Source: Actinomycetes bacterium (GTDB lineage: Bacteria > Actinomycetota > Acidimicrobiia > Acidimicrobiales > Palsa-688). Taken from it: a stretch of 64,000 bases of DNA. Below are positions 25,297 through 34,058 of this stretch, piece by piece. A program made the position numbers and the translations under genes. The stretch covers positions 62,001 through 126,000 of the forward strand of contig JAJYMM010000248.1 of the NCBI GenBank assembly GCA_021787035.1, in the 5' to 3' direction. The notes below the pieces were generated by a model. The model was not told the origin of the DNA. It was given only the letters and a program-made list of their open reading frames with translations, and searched no databases. Numbering within the stretch: the first letter of the stretch is position 1; every line of letters starts with the position of its first letter.

Positions 25297-27048
25297 TCAG
25301 TTGATCTGGACTATCGCGCCCTTGAGGCTGGCCGGCCCCTCGCTTTCCAGCTGCAGCACGGCGCCCTTCATGCTCGCCTGGCTCTGGCCCTGCAGCTGCA
25401 GCTGGGCCTGGGCCGAAACATTGACGTCCATGCCATTCAGCTTCAGGCTCTGCTGCGCGTCGATCGTTATGTTCTGGCCCTTTACCGTGACGTCACCACT
25501 AGTGGAAAAGGCCACTTGAGTGTCGCCAGCCTTCAGCGTGACTGCCTGGCCGCCCGGCACCGAGAGCGTGGTCTCCTGCTTGCTGATCTTCAGCGTCTGC
25601 TCCTGCCCAGCGAGCTGGACCATGAAATACTGGTCAGAGTTGTCCTCACCGTCTGACATCTCGACCAAGTGCCCGAGACGCGAAGTGAACCGTCGCGACT
25701 GGACTTTGCCTTCCTTCACCGGCCAATTGGGGATCGTCAGCTTGGAACCAAAGAGCCCTCCGAGGACGACGGGCTGGCGCGGGTCGCCGTGCTCGAAGCC
25801 CACCAGCACTTCATCGCCGACCTCGGGGATCACGACGGCACCTCTGTTATTGCCACCCCCGAGGGATAGGACGCGGCCCCAGGCGCTCTCCTGGCTCTGG
25901 TCGAGGCCCGGGAACCTGACCTTGACGCGGCCCATCTGGTTCGGGTCGTTCACGCTCGTGACCTCACCCACAACGAGGCCTGGGTGGTAGGTGGCCGGGC
26001 CTTGGAGGGCGGGGTAGCGAGAGGGCCCTTGGTTCCTGGCACGGCCAGCCCCTCCTGACCAAAACTTGGTCAGGAAGCCGCGACCTGGCATGTAAGTGTG
26101 CTCGACCCGAGTGACCGGGTAGGTGCCAGCGAGCGGCCCGGCGTCGGTTACCTTTACTGAGGTCCCAAGCTTGATGCCGGCCGTAACCTCGGCCAGTCCC
26201 GTCGCGCGCACCGAAGTCGAGGCCGCCAGATCGAAAAGCGCCTTGCTCAGCGCCTCGACCTCGTCCTGGCTCTGGCCCGACATGCCGGCGCTGACCAACG
26301 TCGCCCGACCGAAGGCCCCATCTGGCCTAGAGACTTTGTCGACGAAGTCCGAGCTGGGCGAGAGGGAACGCGAGCTGGCGGTAGCGCTGAGCTGTTGCTG
26401 CTTGTCCCGGTCCCACCCGTAGACCTGGGCGCTCCCAGGCGTGTACCCGGTGGCCTGGACGGAAAAGCACCTGAGCGTGTCCCCGAGCCCCAGTTCGATG
26501 GACTGCCCAGCCGCCGGTTGCTTGAAGTATAGGGTCGTTCCCTCGACCCACCAGTTGAAGCCGCTCCGGTCGGCCATTTCGGACAAGAACGTGAGGTCCG
26601 AACTAACCTGCAGAACGTACTCGAACGTTGCGCTGGTGGCATCTGTCGACGCGGTCAGGCCATACCCGCTCGCCAGCTGCGAGACTATGGCCGAGTAGGG
26701 CACGTTGAGGTATGTCTGCACCTGCGAACCGCGAGCCATGCGGTGGCTCTTGTCGAGCGCCGTCAGCACGAGCTCGGGGTTTTCCCCCTGCCTTTGCTCG
26801 ACGCCGACTGCGGTCACTTCCGCGCTGATCAGCGTTCCAGCCTGAGGGACCCCCACCACCAGCGCTGCGCCCAGGCGGACTGGGCCAGACTTTGCGAGCA
26901 CGTAACCGGGATCGCTGAAGCGCAGGGTCGCTCGCCCCGGTGCCTGCACCTCGAGCTCCACTTTGGCCTCAAGCAGTGCATCCTGCCACTTCTCAGAGAG
27001 GCCGGACCCGTCGAGGGTGATGTTGGGGGCGAGGGTAAGCGCTGGCAT
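25297..27048 (-). CDS. VgrG-like spike protein (gpD/gp5 fusion, Afp8-like)
   Basis: 583 aa. Residues 1-340 resemble phage late-control gpD/gp27 (hub), and 350-430 the gp5-type OB fold (GLVVGEVTSVNDPNQMGRVKVRFPG). The C-terminus from about 480 is a beta-helix-like series of short strands (VTLKAGDTQVAFSTSGDVTVKGQNITI) that forms the spike. No effector extension follows. The PAAR-like tip encoded at 34059-34448 would cap it. Confidence 0.92.
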   Translation of the reverse strand: MPALTLAPNITLDGSGLSEKWQDALLEAKVELEVQAPGRATLRFSDPGYVLAKSGPVRLGAALVVGVPQAGTLISAEVTAVGVEQRQGENPELVLTALDKSHRMARGSQVQTYLNVPYSAIVSQLASGYGLTASTDATSATFEYVLQVSSDLTFLSEMADRSGFNWWVEGTTLYFKQPAAGQSIELGLGDTLRCFSVQATGYTPGSAQVYGWDRDKQQQLSATASSRSLSPSSDFVDKVSRPDGAFGRATLVSAGMSGQSQDEVEALSKALFDLAASTSVRATGLAEVTAGIKLGTSVKVTDAGPLAGTYPVTRVEHTYMPGRGFLTKFWSGGAGRARNQGPSRYPALQGPATYHPGLVVGEVTSVNDPNQMGRVKVRFPGLDQSQESAWGRVLSLGGGNNRGAVVIPEVGDEVLVGFEHGDPRQPVVLGGLFGSKLTIPNWPVKEGKVQSRRFTSRLGHLVEMSDGEDNSDQYFMVQLAGQEQTLKISKQETTLSVPGGQAVTLKAGDTQVAFSTSGDVTVKGQNITIDAQQSLKLNGMDVNVSAQAQLQLQGQSQASMKGAVLQLESEGPASLKGAIVQIN

Positions 27049-27069
27049 GGTTGGTCGTCCTGAAGGAGC

Positions 27070-27726
27070 TCAGATGAGCTCGGGGATCGCGAGGACGCGT
27101 CCCGGTTTTAGGGCGAGGGGGTCCTCGATCCCGTTAATCTCGGCGATCGCCCTCCAATTGGTTGGGCTCCCGTAGTGCGTTGCGGCTATGCGGTCGAGCG
27201 TCTCGCCGGGCTGGACACGGTGGGCACGCTGCGGGTGAGGGGTCCCTGAGGTCGGGTTTTGCGGCCCGAAGACCTTGCCGTCCTCGTACTGGGTAAGCGT
27301 AAGGTCCACCGTTGCCCGCAGGGGCGTCCCCTGGCTCGAGAAGTAGGTGAAGCTCACCGACGCCGAGGACACCACTGCCTTGAATGAGTGCATGCTCCCC
27401 CAGTTGAACTGCACCCAGGGAGGGCGGGCATTGTTGGTGTTCTCGTTGGTCCCAGGCAGGGAGGAGTCGACCTCCATGAGGCCGAGCAACTGGTCGGTGT
27501 AGGTGGTCACGGGATTGCCGTCGTCTGTCGTATCAAAGAAGAGCCGAAGCGTCATCGAGCCCGATTGCGCGCCGGTGTAGTTGAGCGTCGGCACCCCTTT
27601 GCCCGGCATCTCAGGGGCGGCCCAAGAGTTGGCACGGCTGAAGCTGAGCTCGGTCGGGTTGAACAGGCATGGGATCTTCTCGCCCTTTTCGGGCTGAAGG
27701 AAAGCTTTTTGTGCGTTCGCAGTCAT
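27070..27726 (-). CDS. Tube-to-baseplate adaptor with LysM domain (Afp7-like CIS tube protein)
   Basis: 218 aa. The N-terminal domain follows the contractile-injection tube-adaptor pattern (PCLFNPTELSFSRANSWAA, GSMTLRLFFDT, then TDQLLGLMEVD). A C-terminal LysM-like domain (about 168-216) reads HRVQPGETLDRIAATHYG, then NWRAIAEINGI. Such proteins join the inner tube to the spike hub, and the LysM fold is used structurally. It lies between the 927-aa protein and the spike. Confidence 0.9.
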   Translation of the reverse strand: MTANAQKAFLQPEKGEKIPCLFNPTELSFSRANSWAAPEMPGKGVPTLNYTGAQSGSMTLRLFFDTTDDGNPVTTYTDQLLGLMEVDSSLPGTNENTNNARPPWVQFNWGSMHSFKAVVSSASVSFTYFSSQGTPLRATVDLTLTQYEDGKVFGPQNPTSGTPHPQRAHRVQPGETLDRIAATHYGSPTNWRAIAEINGIEDPLALKPGRVLAIPELI

Positions 27727-27728
27727 TT

Positions 27729-30512
27729 CTAGAACACCTCCGCTTGAAGATGGAGGCCGCGCCTCTCGAGGCTGGCTAGGTTGCGCTCGTCCAGGGAGTC
27801 GGCAAGTTGGTCAAGTTGCTCTGCCAGTTCAGGGCCAAGAGGGCGAAGGGTACGCGGCCCGGGCCGCGAAGGGCCAGGGCCCTGTGAGGCCCAACTCGTG
27901 GCGCCCATCGTCTTGGGCGCTTCACTGGCGGCGAGGCTCATACCCGGCAAGCGCGTAGCAGCCAGTTCCATGCTTGCGCTCCGCTCGAACATCGCCCCGG
28001 CGACGGGGGAGGAGGGCGGGGTGGCGCCGAGGGCCTGCCCCCCGGAGAGACCTGAACTGTCCTTGGCAATCTCCATCTTCGGGCGGATCTGCCGTTCTGC
28101 CGTGTTGGCCGGCGCTGGCCCGTTGGCAGCGACGGGGAGCCCGGCGGTGCCGAACGTGAGCGTTCCAGCGGTCCGCGATGGTACGCCGATGGGACCAATG
28201 GGAGAGGCCACCGAGCGAGGCGATGACGACCTTGGGATGCCGGCACGCCGGAAGGGGAGTCCGGAGGGCTGGACTTTGGTCCCGGAGGGCTTGATGGTAG
28301 CGGCCGGCGTGATGGTAGCGACGCCCGGCCGGATGGTGGCACCGGCGGGCCCGCGGCCTGCCAGCATGGCCCTGGAGGGCACCGGGGTGCCCGGGATCTC
28401 GGCACGGGCCATGCTGGCAGTGGCCGACCACCTAGCACCACGCGCAATGACTTCGGCCGCGCGGTCCCCGTGAGGGTGTCTCATTGAAACCCGATGGGCC
28501 GTGACTGCCGCCTTGCGCGGACCGTCCTCCGGTAGAGCGGAAACCCCAAGCGCCCATCGTGAAACGGCGCCGCCGTATGGAGGCACACCAGCGGAGCGCC
28601 GGCGGCGAAGGCCCGGAGGGCTCGCAGGCGAGCGCTTCGGAAACTCTCGTGCCCGCCTGGAACTGCGTGCCAAGGGACGCAGTTCCCCAGCCTGAGCCCC
28701 GAAGATGGCTTTTTGCGAGGCGGCCCGCCATAAGGAGATTGCACCGCCGGTCCTCCTGGTTGGCACCGAAGCCTCGCTCGCTCGGGCCTCAACGAACCGA
28801 GACGACCGCCGAGCAGGCCTTACTCCGTGACCGGCTGCCAAAGTTAGCGGCCCGACCGCTGAGAGCGAAAGGTGGAAACTTTGGGCGGCCCGCCGCTGAG
28901 ACATGCGTTGGCCAACCTCCCCTGGCCGAGAACGTGGCCGGCGGGCGGCTTGCCGCGCCAGCCCGTGGCGCTCCAGGTCGCTGCCAGTGGCCGGCAATGC
29001 CCGGCCCATCTGCCGAGTAGGCGCCTCCGCCTGCCTGGCACCGGCGTGGGCCACTGACCTTTCGGGCCCGCTCCTCACGCTTACCCCGGCGTGAACCGGG
29101 GCAACTAGCGCTGCGGGTTTCGTCAACAAGCGCCCGACCTCAGGGCGAGTGTGAGGAGAGGCAGGTTTCTCAAGGGAGTCGAGCCTCGATGCGCCTGATC
29201 GCCGCTCGCGAGCAACCACGTCCCTCGGTTGCCCTTTGGTCCCTGGGTGCCGGGACGACCCTCTCGGCACCTCCTTGGCGGGGAACGAACTGCCGAACTG
29301 CGGTGCTGGTCGTCGCCGCGTGCCAGAGTGCGATGTCGCCAGACCCTCGCCGAAAGGTATGTCCCCGGCGGAAACGTGCAGGAGCATGGTCTGGGTTCGG
29401 TTCCCTGGTGGTGGCAGTCCGCGAGAACGGCCCGACCCGCCATCGCGGCTCCGCTCGCCCGCCGGACTGGGGGTCCTTGCCTGGTAACCGATGCCTTCTT
29501 GCGCACCAAAGGGTGATGCCTGAGGCTGAGCGACGCTTTCGTGTCGTGGCGCGCCCGCCCTGCCCTTCCGCCGGGCACGCAACTGCGACACGATCTTCGA
29601 ATGATGCCCCAAAGCGTTCCCGGGCTGCCCGGTCATCTCGGGGCCATTACTGGAACCCGCGCGCGCCGCGCACAGGCGCTTGGCAGAGACAGGTGCCCCT
29701 CGAAGTCGTAGCTCGAACGGCCGATTGGCCGATACCGACCCGAGCGCTGATGCGAGCATTTGGGCCCCCGCACCCCGCCGGCCATATGGCCCAGATAGCG
29801 AGACGGCTGGGAGAGACAGCCAAAAGGTGCCGTGACGGCGAGGGCGCGCATGTGGAGGGTGGGCGAGTGGCTTGGCGCCCACACTGGAACGCTCGCCGGC
29901 GAACATGCGCCCTGCCGCCCTCACTTCTTGTGGGTTTGACACGAATACCGGCTGGCTCGCCATCCGCTCGGCCACTCCTGCCGGCCCCGTACCCTTCCCG
30001 ATACGCGACTGACCACCACGGGCACTCGCGCTAGGTAAGCCTGGGGGCGCTGGCCGGCGGCCTTGACGCGCCAGCGGGCCCGCCTTCATGCGCCGCTCGA
30101 CCTCTCGCCACCCTAGAGCTTGACGTTCGGCCGATGAGATCGACACCGTGAATTGCCGGCGTGCTCCAGCCAGCGGCAGGTACTCCTCGGGGGGCCGCAC
30201 GGGAAGGGTCGCAACCCCAAGGGGGTAGCCGAGGCGCTGGCCGAGCGCCCGCCGACCAGCCAGAGAACGCCCAACGACCGCGACGAAACGGCTCGTGCGA
30301 ACGGCCAACGACCCTGTGCTCACGCCAGCGAGCCTGGGCCAACATGAGTGCGGGCCGCCACGGCCCCACCGAGCGTAATCGAAACGCTCCCGCGCCCCAC
30401 TTGCCAACGGCCGCTCGGCTTCGGTCCCTAGCCGCTGTTGGTCCAGATCTTCTCCTTCTCCTCGGACCGGCGGGATCGTCGCTCCGCTCCATCGTTTGGG
30501 ATTTGTCATCAT
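27729..30512 (-). CDS. Large Arg/Pro/Gly-rich eCIS protein, unknown role
   Basis: 927 aa, very rich in Arg, Pro, Gly, Ser and Ala, with strongly basic character and no predicted membrane span, signal peptide or known domain. Most of it looks disordered. Residues 700-800 contain imperfect short repeats of the type ATIRPGVATITPAATIKPSG. Only the last 32 residues look ordered: a predicted amphipathic helix (ELAEQLDQLADSLDERNLASLERRG). It sits where other eCIS operons carry a poorly conserved large gene, between tube 2 and the LysM adaptor. Tape measure, lumen cargo or scaffold are all possible. The frame is open over 2.8 kb of high-GC DNA, so coding status of the middle deserves codon-bias support. 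Confidence 0.65.
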   Translation of the reverse strand: MMTNPKRWSGATIPPVRGEGEDLDQQRLGTEAERPLASGARERFDYARWGRGGPHSCWPRLAGVSTGSLAVRTSRFVAVVGRSLAGRRALGQRLGYPLGVATLPVRPPEEYLPLAGARRQFTVSISSAERQALGWREVERRMKAGPLARQGRRPAPPGLPSASARGGQSRIGKGTGPAGVAERMASQPVFVSNPQEVRAAGRMFAGERSSVGAKPLAHPPHARPRRHGTFWLSLPAVSLSGPYGRRGAGAQMLASALGSVSANRPFELRLRGAPVSAKRLCAARAGSSNGPEMTGQPGNALGHHSKIVSQLRARRKGRAGAPRHESVAQPQASPFGAQEGIGYQARTPSPAGERSRDGGSGRSRGLPPPGNRTQTMLLHVSAGDIPFGEGLATSHSGTRRRPAPQFGSSFPAKEVPRGSSRHPGTKGQPRDVVARERRSGASRLDSLEKPASPHTRPEVGRLLTKPAALVAPVHAGVSVRSGPERSVAHAGARQAEAPTRQMGRALPATGSDLERHGLARQAARRPRSRPGEVGQRMSQRRAAQSFHLSLSAVGPLTLAAGHGVRPARRSSRFVEARASEASVPTRRTGGAISLWRAASQKAIFGAQAGELRPLARSSRRAREFPKRSPASPPGLRRRRSAGVPPYGGAVSRWALGVSALPEDGPRKAAVTAHRVSMRHPHGDRAAEVIARGARWSATASMARAEIPGTPVPSRAMLAGRGPAGATIRPGVATITPAATIKPSGTKVQPSGLPFRRAGIPRSSSPRSVASPIGPIGVPSRTAGTLTFGTAGLPVAANGPAPANTAERQIRPKMEIAKDSSGLSGGQALGATPPSSPVAGAMFERSASMELAATRLPGMSLAASEAPKTMGATSWASQGPGPSRPGPRTLRPLGPELAEQLDQLADSLDERNLASLERRGLHLQAEVF

Positions 30513-30521
30513 GGCGGTGGC

Positions 30522-31001
30522 CTAGGTACCGCTAAAAGTCTTGGACCTGAAGCCGTGATGGGCTACCTCGAGCTCCTCCTGGAGAGCTTCCGTCGAGACC
30601 GCGCTAAAGGTTGGGCCGCTCCAGCGCACCGGGAACGCTCCCTCGAGATCCCATGCACGCAGGCGCTTGCCGTCGGTACCGAGAGCGGTGATCGCACCCG
30701 TGCAACGCGCCAGCTTGTTGCCGGCGGCAGCGAAACCCTCCCCAGAGGACTTTGCGACCCATTGGAAAAGTGCATCGCTGTTCGTTACGCCGGCCTTCAT
30801 CACGATATGAGGCCATGTCATCCGGCCCGGGAACTTGTGCACGTAGCCGTTCTCACCGCCCTCCTGGTATTCCTCAACACTCACGTGAAGCTCGAGACCC
30901 GAGACCTCTCCGAAGACACCTATCTGCGCCCCGTCGACCTCGAAGAGGAAATGAGAACTAACGGGGACCACGCCCCGGAAGTCATTGGCATGCCCGCTCA
31001 T
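30522..31001 (-). CDS. Tail tube protein 2 (gp19/Hcp-like)
   Basis: 159 aa. It follows the T4 gp19-like tube pattern of contractile injection systems: SSHFLFEVDGAQIGVFGEVSGLEL at the N-terminus, a central KFPGRMTWPHIVMKAGVTNSDALFQWV, and C-terminal strands. The ATG at 31001 overlaps the stop of the 56-aa gene by 4 bp, so I prefer it to the in-frame upstream start at 31022. Two tube paralogues are usual in eCIS; one may form the layer nearest the baseplate. Confidence 0.88.
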   Translation of the reverse strand: MSGHANDFRGVVPVSSHFLFEVDGAQIGVFGEVSGLELHVSVEEYQEGGENGYVHKFPGRMTWPHIVMKAGVTNSDALFQWVAKSSGEGFAAAGNKLARCTGAITALGTDGKRLRAWDLEGAFPVRWSGPTFSAVSTEALQEELEVAHHGFRSKTFSGT

Positions 31002-31168
31002 TGGCTGCGGGCCATTTCCCAAGCACGCGCGTTGAGGGATGCCACTCCCCGGACCAGGCGCGCCCTGTCAGCGTGCTCCAAGTCCAAGAGCTCGTCCAGC
31101 GGCCAATGGAGATGGTAAGCGAGGTACATGATCTCCTGCCAGAGCGCTTCGGTCGGGTACTGCATCAT
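30998..31168 (-). CDS. 56-aa DUF6760-like eCIS protein
   Basis: A short gene found by direct translation: MMQYPTEALWQEIMYLAYHL, then HWPLDELLDLEHADRARLVR, ending NARAWEMARSQ. It matches the small DUF6760-type proteins that sit between tube genes in eCIS operons (YPxExLxEEVAYxAYHxHW pattern). The core is helical, with W-P-L-D-E and L-E-H-x-D-R conserved-looking. Starts at ATG 31168 (or 31165). The stop overlaps tube 2 by 4 bp (ATGA). It is probably a small assembly factor; the role is not established. Confidence 0.85.
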   Translation of the reverse strand: MMQYPTEALWQEIMYLAYHLHWPLDELLDLEHADRARLVRGVASLNARAWEMARSQ

Positions 31169-31188
31169 CTCAGCTTCACCGCGAGGCC

Positions 31189-31719
31189 TCAGCGAGCGCC
31201 CGTCGGGACCTCCTCGATAGCTGCCCTCCTCCCGGTATGCGCAAAGACACGCGGCCCTGGGTCGCCGTGGTCATCGCCTCCGGGCCCAATACTCGAAAAG
31301 CTGGCCGCCACCGGCGCCTCGCCTCCAAGCGCCGGCACCTTGGCACTCACCGAGGGTGCCCGGTGCTCCACCGAACGCTCCATTTCCGCCTGTGCCTCCA
31401 ACATGGCGTCGATATCGGCCGGGCTGCCAAAGTTGATCACCCCGTAGAAGTCCTGGAGATAGGCAAGGTCCGCGGCGAACAGTCCCTCTATTTCGTGGGC
31501 CGTCACGAGCTCCAAGGAGCCGAGACGCCTAACGACGCGCGCCAGCACCAAGATCGTAAGACGAGGGTCGTCGGCCGACGATATCGTCGGGTCGCGCAGC
31601 GGCTCGAGCTCGTCCCTCGCCGTGGCCAGCCGCATAGTACCGCGCTTGTGGAGCTCACCGGACTGGTCGAGGTAGCCGCGGGGCAGCACGAACTCGTACT
31701 CGGTGCGAAGCCCGCTCAT
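31189..31719 (-). CDS. eCIS tail-assembly-type protein (phage gpE/G-like position)
   Basis: 176 aa. Residues 1-105 have the pattern seen in the gene after the tube in eCIS operons: TEYEFVLPRGYLDQSGELHKRGTMRLATARDELEPLRD, and LFAADLAYLQDFYGVIN. This resembles tail assembly chaperone proteins of contractile phages. Residues 105-176 are low-complexity. It starts two bases after an in-frame-like TGA region 7 bp from the tube 1 stop. Function inferred from position. Confidence 0.75.
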   Translation of the reverse strand: MSGLRTEYEFVLPRGYLDQSGELHKRGTMRLATARDELEPLRDPTISSADDPRLTILVLARVVRRLGSLELVTAHEIEGLFAADLAYLQDFYGVINFGSPADIDAMLEAQAEMERSVEHRAPSVSAKVPALGGEAPVAASFSSIGPGGDDHGDPGPRVFAHTGRRAAIEEVPTGAR

Positions 31720-31726
31720 CCTCTCA

Positions 31727-32209
31727 TCACTTCACACGATCCAACTGCTCGTACTGGATGGTTACGGACTCTGCGACCGGCTCGTTGCTCGTAACGGTAA
31801 AGGAGTCCGTCGATATTTTCGACGGCCACGCGTTCATAAAGTTCCAACGCGCTACCTCCTTCAAGGCCGAGTCGTAGATTACGAGTGAACCGTTCTTTCG
31901 TTCGGAATTGACAGACGAAATCGACATGCCCTTCTTTCGGATGCTCTCGAACCATTTCCACAGTGCGTCTTGGGTGGCGTCCAGGGGTGCGAGCCTCTTG
32001 ACGGTCAGCTCCCCGGTCCACTTGGCTTTGGAGAAGGCTTTGCGCTGAGCGTACTGCCCGTTGGGAAGCTGCTGCTGGAAGTCGGTCACCTCGAGCTCGA
32101 CGTCCAGGCCGCTCACATCGGACAGTTGGCTTATTACCTCCCCGTCCACTTCCAAGAAAAAGTGGTTTGCTACAAGCGGATCTTCTTTGATGATGTTAGC
32201 GATTGGCAT
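31727..32209 (-). CDS. Tail tube protein 1 (gp19/Hcp-like)
   Basis: 160 aa, a canonical contractile-system inner tube protein: NHFFLEVDGEVISQLSDVSGLDVELEV, KAKWTGELTVKRLAPLDATQDALWKW, then KNGSLVIYDS. The residues of the paralogue at 30522-31001 are only distantly similar. It is preceded by GGGAG about 8 bp before the ATG and follows the sheath gene by 35 bp. It should form the bulk of the tube. Confidence 0.92.
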   Translation of the reverse strand: MPIANIIKEDPLVANHFFLEVDGEVISQLSDVSGLDVELEVTDFQQQLPNGQYAQRKAFSKAKWTGELTVKRLAPLDATQDALWKWFESIRKKGMSISSVNSERKNGSLVIYDSALKEVARWNFMNAWPSKISTDSFTVTSNEPVAESVTIQYEQLDRVK

Positions 32210-32244
32210 GTGTTTGCTCCCTATGGGGTTGCCTCAGGTGCGCT

Positions 32245-33819
32245 TTACGCGACCTGTTTTTGTTGGCTGATTCGGAAAATGACAAACTCTGCGGGCTTCA
32301 CTGGAGCGATCCCGACCTCTACCACGAGTTTGCCCTCGTCTATGGACTGGGGCGGGTTGGTCTCCGCGTCGCATTTCACGTAGAAGGCCTGGTCCGCAGA
32401 CGTCCCGAAGAGAGCACCGTCGCGCCACAGTCCCGTCAGGAACCCGTTCAGGGTGCGCTTCACTCCTTCCCAGAGCTTCACGTCATTTGGCTCGAACACG
32501 GCCCACTGGGTCCCGTCAAGGATGGTCGTCTCGACCATGTTGAACAGCCGGCGCACGTTTAGGTACCGCCAGTCCGTGTCTGAAGACAGCGTCCGCCCGC
32601 CCCAGATCCGTATGCCTCGGGTCCCAAACGGCCGGATGCAATTTATGCCTACCGGGTTGAGCAGGGACTGCTCAGCCTTGGTGACGGGGTACTCGACGTC
32701 AAGGGTGCCGGCAATTGTCTCGTTGGCAGGCGCCTTCCAGACGCCCCTGGTCTCATCCACGCGAGCCCATACGCCGGCTATGTGACCCGAGGGAGGCACG
32801 AGGACTTCGCCGTCAGACCCGTTGGTCGCCAGGGGGTTCTCCACCTTTATCCATGGGTAATACAGTGCAGCGAAGGGTGAGTCGTACATCGCGACACTCG
32901 AGCGCCAGTCCTTCATTGTCTGGGGGTTCATCCCAGGCGGGGCGTCCAAGATAGCCATACGGTTGCCGTGCTGCTCGCAGTGGGTGATGAGGCTCGTCTG
33001 CACTGCCTTCCACAAGTTGAGGTCCACCGTCTTGTCCGGCTTGGTCGCAGCAGTTACCAGGTCCGGGACTATAACCATCGTCACGTCATCGGCTATTGCG
33101 AGGCCGTTTATACCAGTACGCGCAGATTCGGAGCCGGCGAAACGGCGACCGCTCACGGGTACTGGCGTCGGCGGTGCCTGCTCCAAGGAGTACGTACCAG
33201 GCTTCATGACATCGATCATGGAGGAAAGGTCGACAGACTGGTCAAGGTTTACCTTCACCTTGAGCCTCGTAGACGACGCATTGACGACTGTCTCGACGTT
33301 GTGGTCCCCCGGCGACAGGGTGAGGTTCTCGAAACTCTCAACTGTCTTGCCAGCTTCGACTACCGACAGGTTGAAGGGGTTCGGGCCGTCGTCCGCGTCG
33401 GCCCCGGCGTCGGCAACTTCGACCACGACGGAGATATTGGCGTCAGGGGCGACGCTTGTCAGCTCGAGCGGGGAACCGAGAGCCCTGTCCGCCGCCGGCA
33501 ATGCGAGCTGGGACGGTTGGCCCGACGGCGCGGTATGGGGCACGCGGGCGATGTAGGCGATCGTCCCGCCGTTGTCGAAATAGCCCCGGACGGCTATTGG
33601 GAGCATGCACCCCTCGGCGTAGCCACCGTAGAGCTCTTCGAACTGGGTCCAGCTAGTCACGAGACGGGGTTTGAGGCCCTCTGGGTCAGAGGGGTCGTCC
33701 TCAGGGGACTTGGAGGTGAAGCCGACGAAAGCGGCGATCGCTGTTGCGGCCGCGGTCAGGACTTTCTGGGCGGACGGGACCTCCTCAACATAAACACCTG
33801 GCGCTGCATAAGTGGGCAT
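32245..33819 (-). CDS. Contractile tail sheath protein
   Basis: 524 aa. N-terminal APGVYVEEVPSAQKVLTAAATAIAAFVGF and the strongly conserved C-terminal core (NPVGINCIRPFGTRGIRIWGGRTL, SDTDWRYLNVRRLFNMVE) are textbook sheath features, including the strands that interlock neighbouring subunits. The ribosome site CAGGGAG lies before the ATG. It begins the main structural operon; about 240 bp separates it from the PAAR-like gene upstream, which leaves room for a promoter. Confidence 0.95.
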   Translation of the reverse strand: MPTYAAPGVYVEEVPSAQKVLTAAATAIAAFVGFTSKSPEDDPSDPEGLKPRLVTSWTQFEELYGGYAEGCMLPIAVRGYFDNGGTIAYIARVPHTAPSGQPSQLALPAADRALGSPLELTSVAPDANISVVVEVADAGADADDGPNPFNLSVVEAGKTVESFENLTLSPGDHNVETVVNASSTRLKVKVNLDQSVDLSSMIDVMKPGTYSLEQAPPTPVPVSGRRFAGSESARTGINGLAIADDVTMVIVPDLVTAATKPDKTVDLNLWKAVQTSLITHCEQHGNRMAILDAPPGMNPQTMKDWRSSVAMYDSPFAALYYPWIKVENPLATNGSDGEVLVPPSGHIAGVWARVDETRGVWKAPANETIAGTLDVEYPVTKAEQSLLNPVGINCIRPFGTRGIRIWGGRTLSSDTDWRYLNVRRLFNMVETTILDGTQWAVFEPNDVKLWEGVKRTLNGFLTGLWRDGALFGTSADQAFYVKCDAETNPPQSIDEGKLVVEVGIAPVKPAEFVIFRISQQKQVA

Positions 33820-34058
33820 CGGCTACTCCCTGTCGAGCTCGTTGCGTTGCGTCATCGCGGCGGCTGCCCCTTAGGGACGCCTCCGCAGGGCCAGTGGGTT
33901 GGCCTTACCGAAGAAGATAGAACACGGCGCGCGGTCGCGCGCTCGCGGAAAGAGTCCGAAGGCTCTTTTTCTTGGAGGCGGCGGCCCCAAAACGGACGAA
34001 CGGGAAAACTGAGCAAGCGGTCCCGATGCCAGCAGCTCGAAGCACCGGGCGATCGCGC

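Noticed and set aside
29189-30034. 281-aa plus-strand frame inside the 927-aa gene
   Set aside because: Arg/Pro-rich antisense reading with no recognisable domain; the minus frame has the operon context and an ordered C-terminal helix.
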